11,062 bases of DNA from JANWHV01 sp035534995 (GCA_035534995.1 DATLQX010000029.1:1-11062), one strand, 5' to 3'. Positions 1 to 9,953 are shown, counted from the stretch's first letter. The notes: generated by a model not told the origin, from the sequence alone. Numbers and translations are program-made.

Positions 1-236
1 GCGCCGCTATAGGCAAAATAGAAGGCGACGATAGCGGTACCGGACGGGAACGTGGGGGTGTTGGGCGGAGGCGCGTACTTGCGGCTGGGCCAGGCATCAT
101 AGTCCGCCTTGGTCGCGGGGTAGAAGGTACTCACCGCCGGCCCAGCAGCATGCGCGCTCGGCAGGGAGAGGACCGCGCCAAGGGGTAGGAGAATTGTAAG
201 AGTGCAGATACGGAGGATCCACGGGAGACGTTTCAT
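1..236 (-). CDS. Exported protein of unknown function, N-terminal fragment (truncated by window edge)
   Basis: This minus-strand reading frame starts at ATG 236-234 and stays open to the left edge, giving 78 codons with no stop. It begins with a textbook Sec signal peptide: basic start MKRLP, a hydrophobic core (about residues 6-25), and a likely signal peptidase I site after Ser-Ala-His-Ala at residue 30. The mature part is rich in Pro, Tyr and Thr and includes PPPNTPTFPSGTAIVAFYF, a strand-like stretch such as opens a beta-sandwich domain. The start is supported by an AAAGGAA ribosome site (plus 247-253) with 10 nt spacing. I do not recognise the family. Export across the membrane is well supported; the function is unknown. 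Upstream lies a hairpin-rich leader (260-391), so post-transcriptional control is possible. Confidence 0.72.
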   Translation of the reverse strand, partial: MKRLPWILRICTLTILLPLGAVLSLPSAHAAGPAVSTFYPATKADYDAWPSRKYAPPPNTPTFPSGTAIVAFYFAYSG

Positions 237-259
237 CCGTTTGACGTTCCTTTCAGCTT

Positions 260-391
260 GGAGGCCGAGGATACGAGCCCCGGTCTTCTCGGTACTCCGC
301 GGCCGTCTCGCGGTCTTACCACCTTGGGCTGACCCGGTGGCGTACTGCCCTACGCTATTGGCCGGGGGAACGAAGTCGGCGGGAGACCCGG
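260..391 (-). promoter_or_regulatory. Hairpin-rich leader upstream of the exported protein (unclassified)
   Basis: The gene-free stretch 237-565 contains, on the side of the minus-strand gene, a run of closely packed inverted repeats. One is 319-340 (CCACC/GGTGG enclosing GGG/CCC with a CTGA loop). Another is 297-313 (CCGCG/CGCGG). A third is 260-298 (GGAG-CCGAG pairing with CTCGG-CTCC). A weaker one is 362-391 (CCGGG/CCCGG). The 260-298 and 297-313 stems share two bases, so they compete or stack tightly. The last stem ends 7 nt before the ribosome site of the exported protein. Read as minus-strand RNA this would be a folded 5' leader of more than 150 nt. I see no match to a riboswitch class I can name. 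A possible minus-strand -10 TATAGG (409-414) lacks a good -35 box. The stems could equally be a plus-strand RNA or a roadblock between divergent genes. Confidence 0.35.
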
Positions 392-474
392 ACTCACCCG
401 TCTACTAGCCTATAACCGCCATCTATCTGGGATTCCGCGATCCTGCCTCGCCCTGCCTCTGGCGTTCGGGGCTA

Positions 475-505
475 GTCTTGTGTCGAGACCTCTTGTCTTG
501 TGTCG
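475..505 (+). repeat. Direct repeat GTCTTGTGTCG at the regulator promoter
   Basis: Two perfect 11-bp copies of GTCTTGTGTCG lie at 475-485 and 495-505, a period of 20 bp, about two helical turns. The second copy overlaps the -35 box of the promoter for the downstream SARP-type regulator. SARP-family activators are known to bind short direct repeats close to or over the -35 region, classically with 11- or 22-bp periods, so this is a plausible autoregulatory site. The 20-bp spacing departs from the classic value. Binding is inference. Confidence 0.5.
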
Positions 506-521
506 GAGATGCTTCTATAGT
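493..521 (+). promoter_or_regulatory. Sigma-70-like promoter for the SARP/NB-ARC regulator
   Basis: A -35 box TTGTCT (493-498; 4 of 6 consensus bases) is followed by exactly 17 bp and a -10 box TATAGT (516-521; 5 of 6). Transcription would start near 528, leaving a leader of about 38 nt before ATG 566. The same TATAGT -10 with 17-bp spacing recurs before the kinase operon at 5054-5082, which supports both calls. The -35 box is overlapped by the second copy of a direct repeat. Confidence 0.55.
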
Positions 522-565
522 GGGACTGCACGCGCGGAAGACACCGCCATGAGTGGGCAGCCAAG

Positions 566-3500
566 ATGTTGCACCAGATTCCCGAGGGAGCGCGGGTCAC
601 CTATGCGCGCCAGTTCCGGCGCTGCGGCAAGGCGGCGTGCCGGCGCTGTTCCGCGGGATCGCCGGGCCACGGTCCCTATTGGTATGCCTTCTGGGATCAG
701 GATGGGCGGCGTCGTTCGTGCTATCTGGGCAAACAGCTACCGCCGGCCATGGCGGGATCCGGGGATATACCGCCCGCAAGGTCGGAGACGTATCCCACGG
801 GCTTGCGGGTCCGCGCACTGGGTGCGTTCCAGGTTTGGCGTGACGACACCGCTCTCCCGGCCTCTGTATGGCGCTCGCGCCCCGCCGCCACCCTGTTCAA
901 GATCCTTCTGACCGCCGCGGGGCACCGTGTTCCGCGGGAGCAGGTGTTGGAATCGCTCTGGCCCGATACCTCTCCCACGCAAAGTACGCGCTATCTCTAC
1001 GCGACCATCCATCGCCTGCGGAGGGTTCTCGATCCGCCCATGGCGACCCAGAGCTACGTGATGTTGACCGCCGAGGCTATAGCCCTGCGCCCCACTTCCC
1101 GAGACCCGGCGCCGTCCGACTGGCTGGACGCGAACACCTTCGCGCGGGCCGCTCACGCGGCTCTCGGCGGACAAGAGGTGGACGCTTGCGTGGCGGCGGT
1201 CAACATGTATGGCGGCCCCTACCTTCCTGACGATTTGTACGACGATTGGGCCAGCGCGCGCCGGCGGGAACTGAATGAGCTGTACCTTGCGCTCCTGCTC
1301 CATCAAGCCGGTCTCTCAGCGGATCGAGGTGAGGCCGCTCAAGCGGCCCATGCCTTGCGTCTAGTCCTGGCCGCCGATCGTTGCAACGAGCAGGCAACTG
1401 GGAAGCTCATGATGATCCTGGCGGCAGCCGGGGCCCGCGCGGAAGCGAGCCAGGCATATCATGCCCTGGAGACCAACTTGCGTGAGGAGCTTGGCCTGAG
1501 TCCGAGTCCGGAAATCCACGCGCAATACACCCAGATTCTCGCCTATCCCACCAATTTGCCGGCACCACTCACCAGCTTCATCGGGCGACGGGCAGAATTG
1601 GCAAGCGCCAGGGAACTCCTGGAATCGACGCGCCTCCTCAGTCTGGTTGGCGCCGGCGGGGTAGGGAAGACCCGTCTGGCTCTCCAGATCGCGCGGTCGG
1701 TGCTCTACCACTATCAGGATGGAGTGTGGTTGGTGGACCTGGCGCGAGTGACCTATGCGCAGGCAGTACCGCAGGCCATCATGAAGGCACTCGGCGTCCC
1801 CGAGCACCCCGGCCAACCCCTGCCGTCCACGGTGCGTACGCATCTGCGCCACAAACACCTTTTGCTGGTGATCGACAACTGCGAGCACGTCCTGGCGATG
1901 GCGGCCGAGTGCATCGGCGAAATCTTGGCGGCCGGCCCGGAAGTTCGGGTGCTCGCCACCAGCCGAGAAGCCTTGGCGGTGGCGGGCGAAGTTGCCTGGC
2001 AGATGCCTCCTCTGTCTCTGGCTCGCGGGCCTGAATCTGGGCGACTTTCCGAAGGAGCCTCCATCGAGCCGGCGGCGTCCGAGGCGGCGCGGCTCTTTAT
2101 TGCCCGCCTCCGCGCCAGTCGGCCCGGACGGGCCGTTCGCGAGCTTGACCTAAGCACGATCGAGCGTATCTGTCGGCGGCTGGAGGGGCTGCCGTTGGCG
2201 ATTGAGTTGGCGGCGGCCCGAGCCAGTTCCATCCCCCTGGAGCACATTGAAGCACGGCTGGACGATCGATTCGCCCTCCTGACTCGAGGGCCGCGGACCG
2301 CGCGCCCTCGCCAGCAAACCCTGCGAGCCACCATGGATTGGAGTTATGGCTTGCTGGAGGAAAGTGAACGCCGCCTCCTGTGCCGGCTCTCCGTCTTCTC
2401 CGGCGGGTGTACGGGGGAAGCGGCGGCAGCGGTAGCCGGCCTGGAAGCCCATACGCCTGCCGTACACCGGATGCTCGAACGGCTTTCCGCGAAGTCTCTG
2501 GCGCGGCAATTGGCGTCCGATGATGAACCGCGGTACGGCTTGCCGGAGACCATTCGTCAATATGGGGCCCTGCGCCTCGGAGAAACCGGTGACTACGATT
2601 GGGTCCACCGGCGGCACTGTCTCTGGTATCTGGAACAGCAAGAGATGGCGGACGCGGCCTGGTATAGTCCGGCCCGGCCGGCGGCGCTCGCCTGGACTGA
2701 TCGAGAACACGAAAATCTGCGCGCGGCGATCGCGCGATCGGTGGAGGAGCGGGATCAAAAGCTTGGCGTCCGCTTCCTCGCCGTGTTATGGCGCTTTTGG
2801 GAGACCCGAGGGTATCTCACGGAGGGACGGCACTGGCAGGAGCGCATTCTCTCCGGTCCCTTGCCCCAGGAGGCTGATGGTGTCTGGGCGCGGGCGATGG
2901 CCGGGGCTGGGCGGCTGGCGGAGATGGCGGGTGACTACCCACGGGCGGCTACCTGGTACGAGAACAGCCTGACCTTCTGGCGGATCCTGGGCGATCGGCA
3001 AGGGATCGCCGATTCGTTCCTTGGTTTAGGAGTGGTCCGAGCCGCTCAGGGCAACCTGGATCAGGCGGACCAGCTATTTCGTGAAAGCCTGGCCCTCAAT
3101 CGAGCGCTTCAGTATCAGCCCGGGATCATCGTGGCGCTCAATAACCTGGGCGGAGTAGCGTACTATCGGGGCGAATTCGAGCGTGCCGCCGCGTTGTGGC
3201 GGGAGAGCCTGGATCTGAGCCGCGGGCAGGGCGACCCGCGGAGCACGGCCCGCGCCCTGACCAACCTCGGTGAGTTGGCCCGAAGCATGGGCCGGCATGA
3301 AACAGCGGCCACGCGGTATCGCGAGGGCTTGCGGATCAGTCACGAGGCGGGTGATAGGTCGGGAATCGTCCTGAGCCTGGAAGGGGTTTCGGCCGCTCTG
3401 AGCGCCCTGGGCTTGCGCGAGCAAGCCAGCAGGGTGCGGGGCGCCATGGATGCCGCGCGTGAATTAGCGGGACTCTCGATTACCCCTCAGGATCGTGATA

Positions 3501-3622
3501 GCTATGACCGCGATGGGGCCAGGATGCGGGCGGCGCTGGGGGCTGACCAGTTCGATGCCTACCTGGCCGAAGGCCGAGCTATGGGCCTGGAGGCCGCGAT
3601 CGAGTTGGCGCTCGCGGAGTAG
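566..3622 (+). CDS. SARP/AfsR-type transcriptional regulator with N-terminal Cys-rich (DUF6788-like) domain, NB-ARC ATPase and TPRs
   Basis: This 1018-residue cytoplasmic protein is probably a STAND-class transcription activator. Residues 15-57 hold a Cys/His cluster (Cys20, Cys25, Cys28, His35, then GPYWY and YLGK) resembling the DUF6788 family and likely to bind metal. Residues 78-157 are an OmpR-like winged helix and 185-326 a bacterial transcriptional activation (BTAD) domain, the SARP core. Residues 335-640 are an NB-ARC/AAA-like ATPase: Walker A GAGGVGKT (362-369), Walker B LLLVIDN (432-438), sensor RVLATSRE (461-468) and GLPLA (541-545). Residues 774-968 carry about five TPR-like repeats with a 40-residue period. 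There is no C-terminal LuxR helix-turn-helix, so DNA contact would come from the N-terminal winged helix. ATG 566 is the first start after an in-frame stop at 518-520; its ribosome site (GAGTGGG, 551-557) is weak. In this class, ATP and ligand binding at the TPR or NB-ARC part relieves self-inhibition. The target genes are unknown. Confidence 0.88.
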   Translation: MLHQIPEGARVTYARQFRRCGKAACRRCSAGSPGHGPYWYAFWDQDGRRRSCYLGKQLPPAMAGSGDIPPARSETYPTGLRVRALGAFQVWRDDTALPASVWRSRPAATLFKILLTAAGHRVPREQVLESLWPDTSPTQSTRYLYATIHRLRRVLDPPMATQSYVMLTAEAIALRPTSRDPAPSDWLDANTFARAAHAALGGQEVDACVAAVNMYGGPYLPDDLYDDWASARRRELNELYLALLLHQAGLSADRGEAAQAAHALRLVLAADRCNEQATGKLMMILAAAGARAEASQAYHALETNLREELGLSPSPEIHAQYTQILAYPTNLPAPLTSFIGRRAELASARELLESTRLLSLVGAGGVGKTRLALQIARSVLYHYQDGVWLVDLARVTYAQAVPQAIMKALGVPEHPGQPLPSTVRTHLRHKHLLLVIDNCEHVLAMAAECIGEILAAGPEVRVLATSREALAVAGEVAWQMPPLSLARGPESGRLSEGASIEPAASEAARLFIARLRASRPGRAVRELDLSTIERICRRLEGLPLAIELAAARASSIPLEHIEARLDDRFALLTRGPRTARPRQQTLRATMDWSYGLLEESERRLLCRLSVFSGGCTGEAAAAVAGLEAHTPAVHRMLERLSAKSLARQLASDDEPRYGLPETIRQYGALRLGETGDYDWVHRRHCLWYLEQQEMADAAWYSPARPAALAWTDREHENLRAAIARSVEERDQKLGVRFLAVLWRFWETRGYLTEGRHWQERILSGPLPQEADGVWARAMAGAGRLAEMAGDYPRAATWYENSLTFWRILGDRQGIADSFLGLGVVRAAQGNLDQADQLFRESLALNRALQYQPGIIVALNNLGGVAYYRGEFERAAALWRESLDLSRGQGDPRSTARALTNLGELARSMGRHETAATRYREGLRISHEAGDRSGIVLSLEGVSAALSALGLREQASRVRGAMDAARELAGLSITPQDRDSYDRDGARMRAALGADQFDAYLAEGRAMGLEAAIELALAE

Positions 3623-3631
3623 TGGGCGCGA

Positions 3632-3646
3632 GCCTCCGGCTGAGGC
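3632..3646. terminator. Possible bidirectional terminator hairpin between convergent genes
   Basis: The 33-bp gap between the convergent regulator and transporter genes contains GCCTC (3632-3636), a 5-nt loop, and GAGGC (3642-3646). The placement fits a shared terminator, but the stem is only 5 bp and neither side has a T-tract, so Rho-independent termination is unproven. Confidence 0.3.
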
Positions 3647-3655
3647 CCTGCCACC

Positions 3656-4930
3656 TCAGATGGAGACCCCCATGGCCCGTACCGGTTCCGCCGAGCGCCG
3701 TTGCTCCCGCTCCCGCTTCCAGAGCATGGCGGTCCCGGCGGCGGTGCCGAGAACCGCGGCTCCCAGGGCGAAGTAGTAGTTGGTGACGGCCAGAATGCCG
3801 GTGGCCAGGAAGGGGGCGGTGATCCCGCGGAGGCCGGAGAAATACGAGTGGACCGCGTAGTAATGGGGCACCTCGTGCGGGGTGTCGTGCGCATAGTGAA
3901 TGACCGCGCTGTACACGCCCAACTCGAACCCCGCCGCCGTGATTCCGGCCAGGAGCGCCGCCGGGATCAGCCAGAGAATCCCTGGGGCCGCCAGCATGAC
4001 CAGCGGCCCGCCCACCGCCGAGGCGCCGACCATCAGCATGGTGAACAAGGGGCCTTTGCGATCCACCACTCGGCCCCAGGAAAAGAATGACAGCAGATAA
4101 CCGAGGGAGGTGCATACGGTGAGTACGCCAAAGGCCCCATAGCCGCCGTGCAGTTTGTCCACCACGACCAACGGATACAGAGTGGCGCCGAGAATGTTGC
4201 CAAAGCCCATGATGAAGACGGCCAGTTGGTACTCGGCAAAGGGTGGGTTCCGCCTGAGTATGGCGAATGACTCGCGGAGAGAACGACGCGGGCGCGGCTT
4301 GACCTCGCCCGAGGTGACGCGCGAGAAGATCGCCAGGGAAATCAGGGTCAGCACGGTGGCCGTGGCGAAGATAATGCCGAAACGCATATGGAAGGTACCT
4401 AAAAGCGCCGCCACCAGCAGCGAGGTAAGGGTGGTCGCCGTCCCGCTGCCGATTCGGACCAGGCTCATCAACTGGCCGCGAAACTCTCTCGGATAGATGC
4501 GTTCCATGACCGCCGCGTAGAACGGAGAAGCGATACTTGTACTGACCTGGTAGATACCGGCGACGATCAGGTAGAGCCAGGGGGCACTGGAAAGCACGGT
4601 GAGGAACATCAGGCCGCGGCCCAGGGTCCAGGCCACGAACATAAAGCGGCGCCCGCCCGCCCCGCGGATGGCCAGCGAGACCGGGAGGGCGAGCATGGCG
4701 CCCACCGCCGGCATGGCGACCAGGACGCTGATCCCGAACGGACTGACCCCAATCGTCCTTCCCACGACGTAGAGATAGCTGATCACGGAGCCGTTGAACG
4801 TCCCGAAGAGCAGCCCGCCGATCAGGTCGAGCCGGAAGTCTCGGCGCACCTCGTTGCTGACCGGGGCATTGATGAACAGCGAGCCGCGGGCGGCGCGGGC
4901 CGCGTAGCGGAGGGTGGCCAGACTGCTCAC
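3656..4930 (-). CDS. MFS transporter
   Basis: This is an integral membrane protein of about 424 residues with roughly twelve hydrophobic segments, the layout of the major facilitator superfamily. Visible marks, numbered from the chosen start, are a first membrane segment at about 35-55, a cytoplasmic loop RIYPREFRGQLMSLVR at 144-159, a charged central loop (SGEVKPRPRRSLRESFAILR, about 207-226) joining the two six-helix halves, and a motif-A-like WGRVVDRKGP at 285-294 between segments 8 and 9. It ends with a basic cytoplasmic tail. The substrate cannot be read from sequence; a drug or metabolite exporter is a guess. The start is uncertain. I chose GTG 4930-4928 because the family-like sequence begins there. 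ATG 5002 and ATG 5095 are also in frame, but their extra residues look unlike a transporter, lack a ribosome site, and would cover an operator-like palindrome. The chosen GTG also has a poorly placed ribosome site (GGGGAG only 1 nt away; GAGAGG 13 nt away). The gene is divergent from the kinase operon. Confidence 0.82.
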   Translation of the reverse strand: MSSLATLRYAARAARGSLFINAPVSNEVRRDFRLDLIGGLLFGTFNGSVISYLYVVGRTIGVSPFGISVLVAMPAVGAMLALPVSLAIRGAGGRRFMFVAWTLGRGLMFLTVLSSAPWLYLIVAGIYQVSTSIASPFYAAVMERIYPREFRGQLMSLVRIGSGTATTLTSLLVAALLGTFHMRFGIIFATATVLTLISLAIFSRVTSGEVKPRPRRSLRESFAILRRNPPFAEYQLAVFIMGFGNILGATLYPLVVVDKLHGGYGAFGVLTVCTSLGYLLSFFSWGRVVDRKGPLFTMLMVGASAVGGPLVMLAAPGILWLIPAALLAGITAAGFELGVYSAVIHYAHDTPHEVPHYYAVHSYFSGLRGITAPFLATGILAVTNYYFALGAAVLGTAAGTAMLWKREREQRRSAEPVRAMGVSI

Positions 4931-4985
4931 GCTCCCCGCCCATCCTCTCGCTACCCGGTTCCACCCGCATGTCGATGAAGGTACC

Positions 4986-5000
4986 GCCCCTGACAGGGGC
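4986..5000. promoter_or_regulatory. Perfect inverted repeat, operator-like, in the transporter leader
   Basis: GCCCCTG (4986-4992), one central A, and CAGGGGC (4994-5000) form a perfect palindrome with 7-bp arms. It lies 56 bp upstream of the preferred GTG start of the transporter, within or just downstream of its likely promoter. This suits a repressor site or an mRNA hairpin that affects translation. If the transporter instead starts at ATG 5002, the repeat is inside its coding region. Confidence 0.4.
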
Positions 5001-5007
5001 ATGCCAA

Positions 5008-5046
5008 TGTATATCGCTATACCATCCTCCAGAGAACCAATACCAA
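5008..5046 (-). promoter_or_regulatory. Weak candidate promoter for the MFS transporter
   Basis: On the minus strand a -35-like TTGGTA (5041-5046) stands 19 bp before a -10-like TATAGC (5016-5021); a further TATACA occurs at 5008-5013. The -10 area is itself an inverted repeat, GTATA (5009-5013) and TATAC (5018-5022) around TCGC. The spacing is longer than ideal, so the exact boxes are uncertain, but the AT-rich patch in GC-rich surroundings marks a likely promoter. Confidence 0.3.
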
Positions 5047-5056
5047 GAGTCTCTTG
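5044..5056. promoter_or_regulatory. Perfect inverted repeat between divergent -35 boxes
   Basis: CAAGAG (5044-5049), T, CTCTTG (5051-5056) is a perfect 6-1-6 palindrome. Its right arm overlaps the -35 box of the kinase operon promoter (5054-5059), and its left arm overlaps the candidate -35 of the divergent transporter (5041-5046). A dimeric regulator bound here could block both promoters at once. The binding protein is unknown. Confidence 0.42.
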
Positions 5057-5082
5057 CGGCGGCGCCGCTACCAGCCTATAGT
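5054..5082 (+). promoter_or_regulatory. Sigma-70-like promoter for the kinase/receiver/cyclase operon
   Basis: TTGCGG (5054-5059) and TATAGT (5077-5082; 5 of 6 consensus bases) are separated by exactly 17 bp. The predicted transcript starts near 5089 and reaches ATG 5125 after about 35 nt, passing a purine-rich ribosome site GGGGAAGGAA (5102-5111). The -35 box is poor apart from TTG, which fits an activator-dependent or repressor-overlapped promoter; a palindrome overlaps it. Confidence 0.5.
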
Positions 5083-5124
5083 AGAGGGGAGACATAATAA
5101 CGGGGAAGGAACGCCAACAACTTC

Positions 5125-8435
<3,311 letters not shown>

Positions 8436-8439
<4 letters not shown>

Positions 8440-8816
8440 TCAACTGCGTCATCCTGGTGGTGGAGGATAACCCGGTCAACATGCGCCTGGTACGCCTGAT
8501 TCTCCGCACCCAGGGTTATACCGTGTGCGAAGCCACGACCGGACCCGAGGCCCTGCACCTCCTCCACCGCGAACGTCCCCATTTGATTCTGCTCGACATG
8601 CAGTTGCCCGGTATGGACGGCTTTACCCTGGCCGCCAAGTTGAAGGCCGATCCGCGAACCGCCGCTATTCCCCTGGTGGCGGTCACGGCCCTGGCCATGA
8701 AAGGGGATGGGGAGCGCGTGCTGGCATCGGGCTGCGACGCCTACCTACCCAAGCCGATTGATGACAAGGAGCTGATCGAGGTTATTGAACGATGCCTGAA
8801 TCCCAAAGCTCCCTGA
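8436..8816 (+). CDS. Single-domain response regulator (DivK/Spo0F-like receiver)
   Basis: This 126-residue protein is a stand-alone receiver domain with no output domain. It carries the acidic pair Glu10-Asp11, phospho-acceptor Asp54 (in LILLDMQLPGMDG), the conserved Thr84 and Lys106 (in YLPKPI). The start codon overlaps the kinase stop in an ATGA junction (8436-8439), and there is no independent ribosome site, so translation is probably coupled to the kinase. Its 3' end overlaps the next gene by 25 bp. The expected role is to take phosphate from His886 of the upstream kinase and pass it on, act as a phosphate sink, or bind a partner protein. Which of these applies cannot be told from sequence. 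Confidence 0.9.
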
Positions 8817-9901
8817 CCGGCCTGGCCGTCCCCCTCACCGCCGGCGCGGAACGGCCTCGCGCGCGCATTCTGGTGGTGGATGACGAACCGCGGAATGGGC
8901 GGCTGATGCGGATGGTGTTGCGGGCCGAGGGCTATACGACCACGGTCGCCGCCTCTGGCCAGGAAGCACTTGACACGTTGGAAAGCCAGCCAGTGGACCT
9001 GATCATCCTGGACGTGATGATGCCGGAGATGTCCGGCTTCGAGGTCTGCCGCATCCTACGCGCTCGCCCCGCCACCCATTTCCTCCCGGTTATTCTGGTG
9101 ACCGCCCTCAGCGACGTGGGCGATCGGGTACAGGGCATCGAGGCGGGAGCCGACGATTTCATCAGCAAACCGTTCAACGAGGTGGAACTGCGGGCTCGCG
9201 TGCGGTCGCTCCTCCGAATCAAGGATTTACACGATAAGCTGGAACAGCGGAACAACCTATTGCTGGATGCCTTGCAACGGGCGGTGTCCCCTGGAGTGGC
9301 CGAGCAGATTCTCGCCGATCCCGCGCGGTATCTCCGTCCGGGCGGAGAGCGGCGCTCGGTGACTATTCTGTTTGGCGACATCCGCGGCTACACCAGCCTG
9401 GCCGAGGAATCGAGGCCGCACGAGGCCATGACGATCCTCAATACCTACCTGGCCCGGATTATCTCCGCCGTCTATGATTTTGGCGGCACGGTGAACCAGG
9501 TGTTGGGGGATGGGGTGATGGCGCTCTTCGGGGCACCGCTCGACACCCCGGAGCACGCCCGGCACGCGGTGGCCGCCGCCCTGGCGATTCAGCGAGCGGT
9601 CGGCGAGGTGGAGGTCGAGGACTATCCGCGGGTGAGGCTGCAAATGGGGATCGGCATTAATTCGGGCGATGTCGTGGTGGGCCATATCGGATCCGATCAG
9701 CGGATGGACTACACGGCGGTGGGCGACGCGGTGAATCTGGCGGCGCGCTTCGAGCAAAGCGCGGGCCCTGGGCAGATCCTGGTCACGCAGGCCACCTACG
9801 ACCAGATCGCCGACCACTTCGAGGTCACGCCTATCGGCACCTTGCGCGTGCGGAACCGCGAGGGGTGGGCCCAGGGCTATAGCGTCCTGCGAGCAAAATA
9901 G
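8792..9901 (+). CDS. Response regulator with class III adenylate/guanylate cyclase output domain
   Basis: This 369-residue protein is a receiver (about 24-142) joined by a helical linker (143-185) to a class III nucleotide cyclase catalytic domain (about 186-368). Receiver residues are Asp30-Asp31, phospho-acceptor Asp74 (IILDVMMPEMSG), Thr104 and Lys126. In the cyclase domain the two metal-binding aspartates are Asp196 (LFGDIRGYTS) and Asp240 (LGDGVMALFG). The transition-state pair is Asn315 and Arg319 (GDAVNLAAR). At the two base-selecting positions the usual Lys appears to be Gln236 and the second is Thr308, as in class IIIb enzymes. ATP is therefore the likely substrate, but specificity and activity need assay. 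Phosphorylation of Asp74 by the upstream kinase should control dimerisation and cyclic-nucleotide synthesis. The start ATG 8792 lies inside the preceding gene with GAGG (8778-8781) 10 nt upstream. It is the last gene of the three-gene operon. Confidence 0.9.
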   Translation: MPESQSSLTGLAVPLTAGAERPRARILVVDDEPRNGRLMRMVLRAEGYTTTVAASGQEALDTLESQPVDLIILDVMMPEMSGFEVCRILRARPATHFLPVILVTALSDVGDRVQGIEAGADDFISKPFNEVELRARVRSLLRIKDLHDKLEQRNNLLLDALQRAVSPGVAEQILADPARYLRPGGERRSVTILFGDIRGYTSLAEESRPHEAMTILNTYLARIISAVYDFGGTVNQVLGDGVMALFGAPLDTPEHARHAVAAALAIQRAVGEVEVEDYPRVRLQMGIGINSGDVVVGHIGSDQRMDYTAVGDAVNLAARFEQSAGPGQILVTQATYDQIADHFEVTPIGTLRVRNREGWAQGYSVLRAK

Positions 9902-9927
9902 ACCGCGGCTAGACGATAGGGTATGAT
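9899..9927 (+). promoter_or_regulatory. Sigma-70-like promoter for the zinc-ribbon/pyrD unit
   Basis: TAGACC (9899-9904; 4 of 6), whose first three bases are the cyclase stop codon, stands 17 bp before TATGAT (9922-9927; 5 of 6). The start site would fall near 9934, giving a leader of about 20 nt before ATG 9954. This suggests the two downstream genes can be transcribed apart from the signalling operon, although readthrough is also possible since no terminator is visible. Confidence 0.42.
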
Positions 9928-9939
9928 CTCTCGGAGAGA
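9927..9939. promoter_or_regulatory. Perfect 6-1-6 palindrome at the predicted transcription start
   Basis: TCTCTC (9927-9932), G, GAGAGA (9934-9939) is a perfect inverted repeat that begins at the last base of the -10 box and spans the predicted +1. It precedes a strong ribosome site AGGGAGA (9941-9947). The position suits a repressor operator; a short 5' hairpin in the mRNA is the alternative. Confidence 0.4.
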
Positions 9940-9953
9940 CAGGGAGATACCAG

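Noticed and set aside
361..400. Resemblance of GGGGGAAC and the following bases to part of a ydaO-type (c-di-AMP) riboswitch on the plus strand
   Set aside because: The matching GGGGTGAA-like partner and the rest of the pseudosymmetric core are missing, and the strand is wrong for the exported protein gene. The similarity is only a few bases.
202..408. Plus-strand open frame of 68 codons across the left intergenic region
   Set aside because: It overlaps the signal-peptide gene and the hairpin cluster, has no ribosome site or family resemblance, and its composition looks non-coding.
480..911. Plus-strand open frame of 143 codons in front of and inside the SARP regulator
   Set aside because: Its sequence is Arg/Pro/Ser-rich and it overlaps the well-supported Cys-cluster and winged-helix coding region in another phase.
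2726..2733. GCGATCGC octamers (also near 6586, 7655 and 7841), like the cyanobacterial HIP1 repeat
   Set aside because: The copies in the kinase mostly encode Ala-Ile-Ala in GAF helices, and the one here lies in the regulator's coding region; there is no intergenic enrichment and other signals do not suggest a cyanobacterium.
3579..4970. Long 463-codon minus-strand open frame overlapping the MFS gene in another phase
   Set aside because: It is Arg/Pro/Gly/His-rich with no membrane segments or recognisable motif, and it runs into the 3' end of the convergent regulator. The other phase encodes a clear twelve-segment transporter, so this is a GC-bias shadow.
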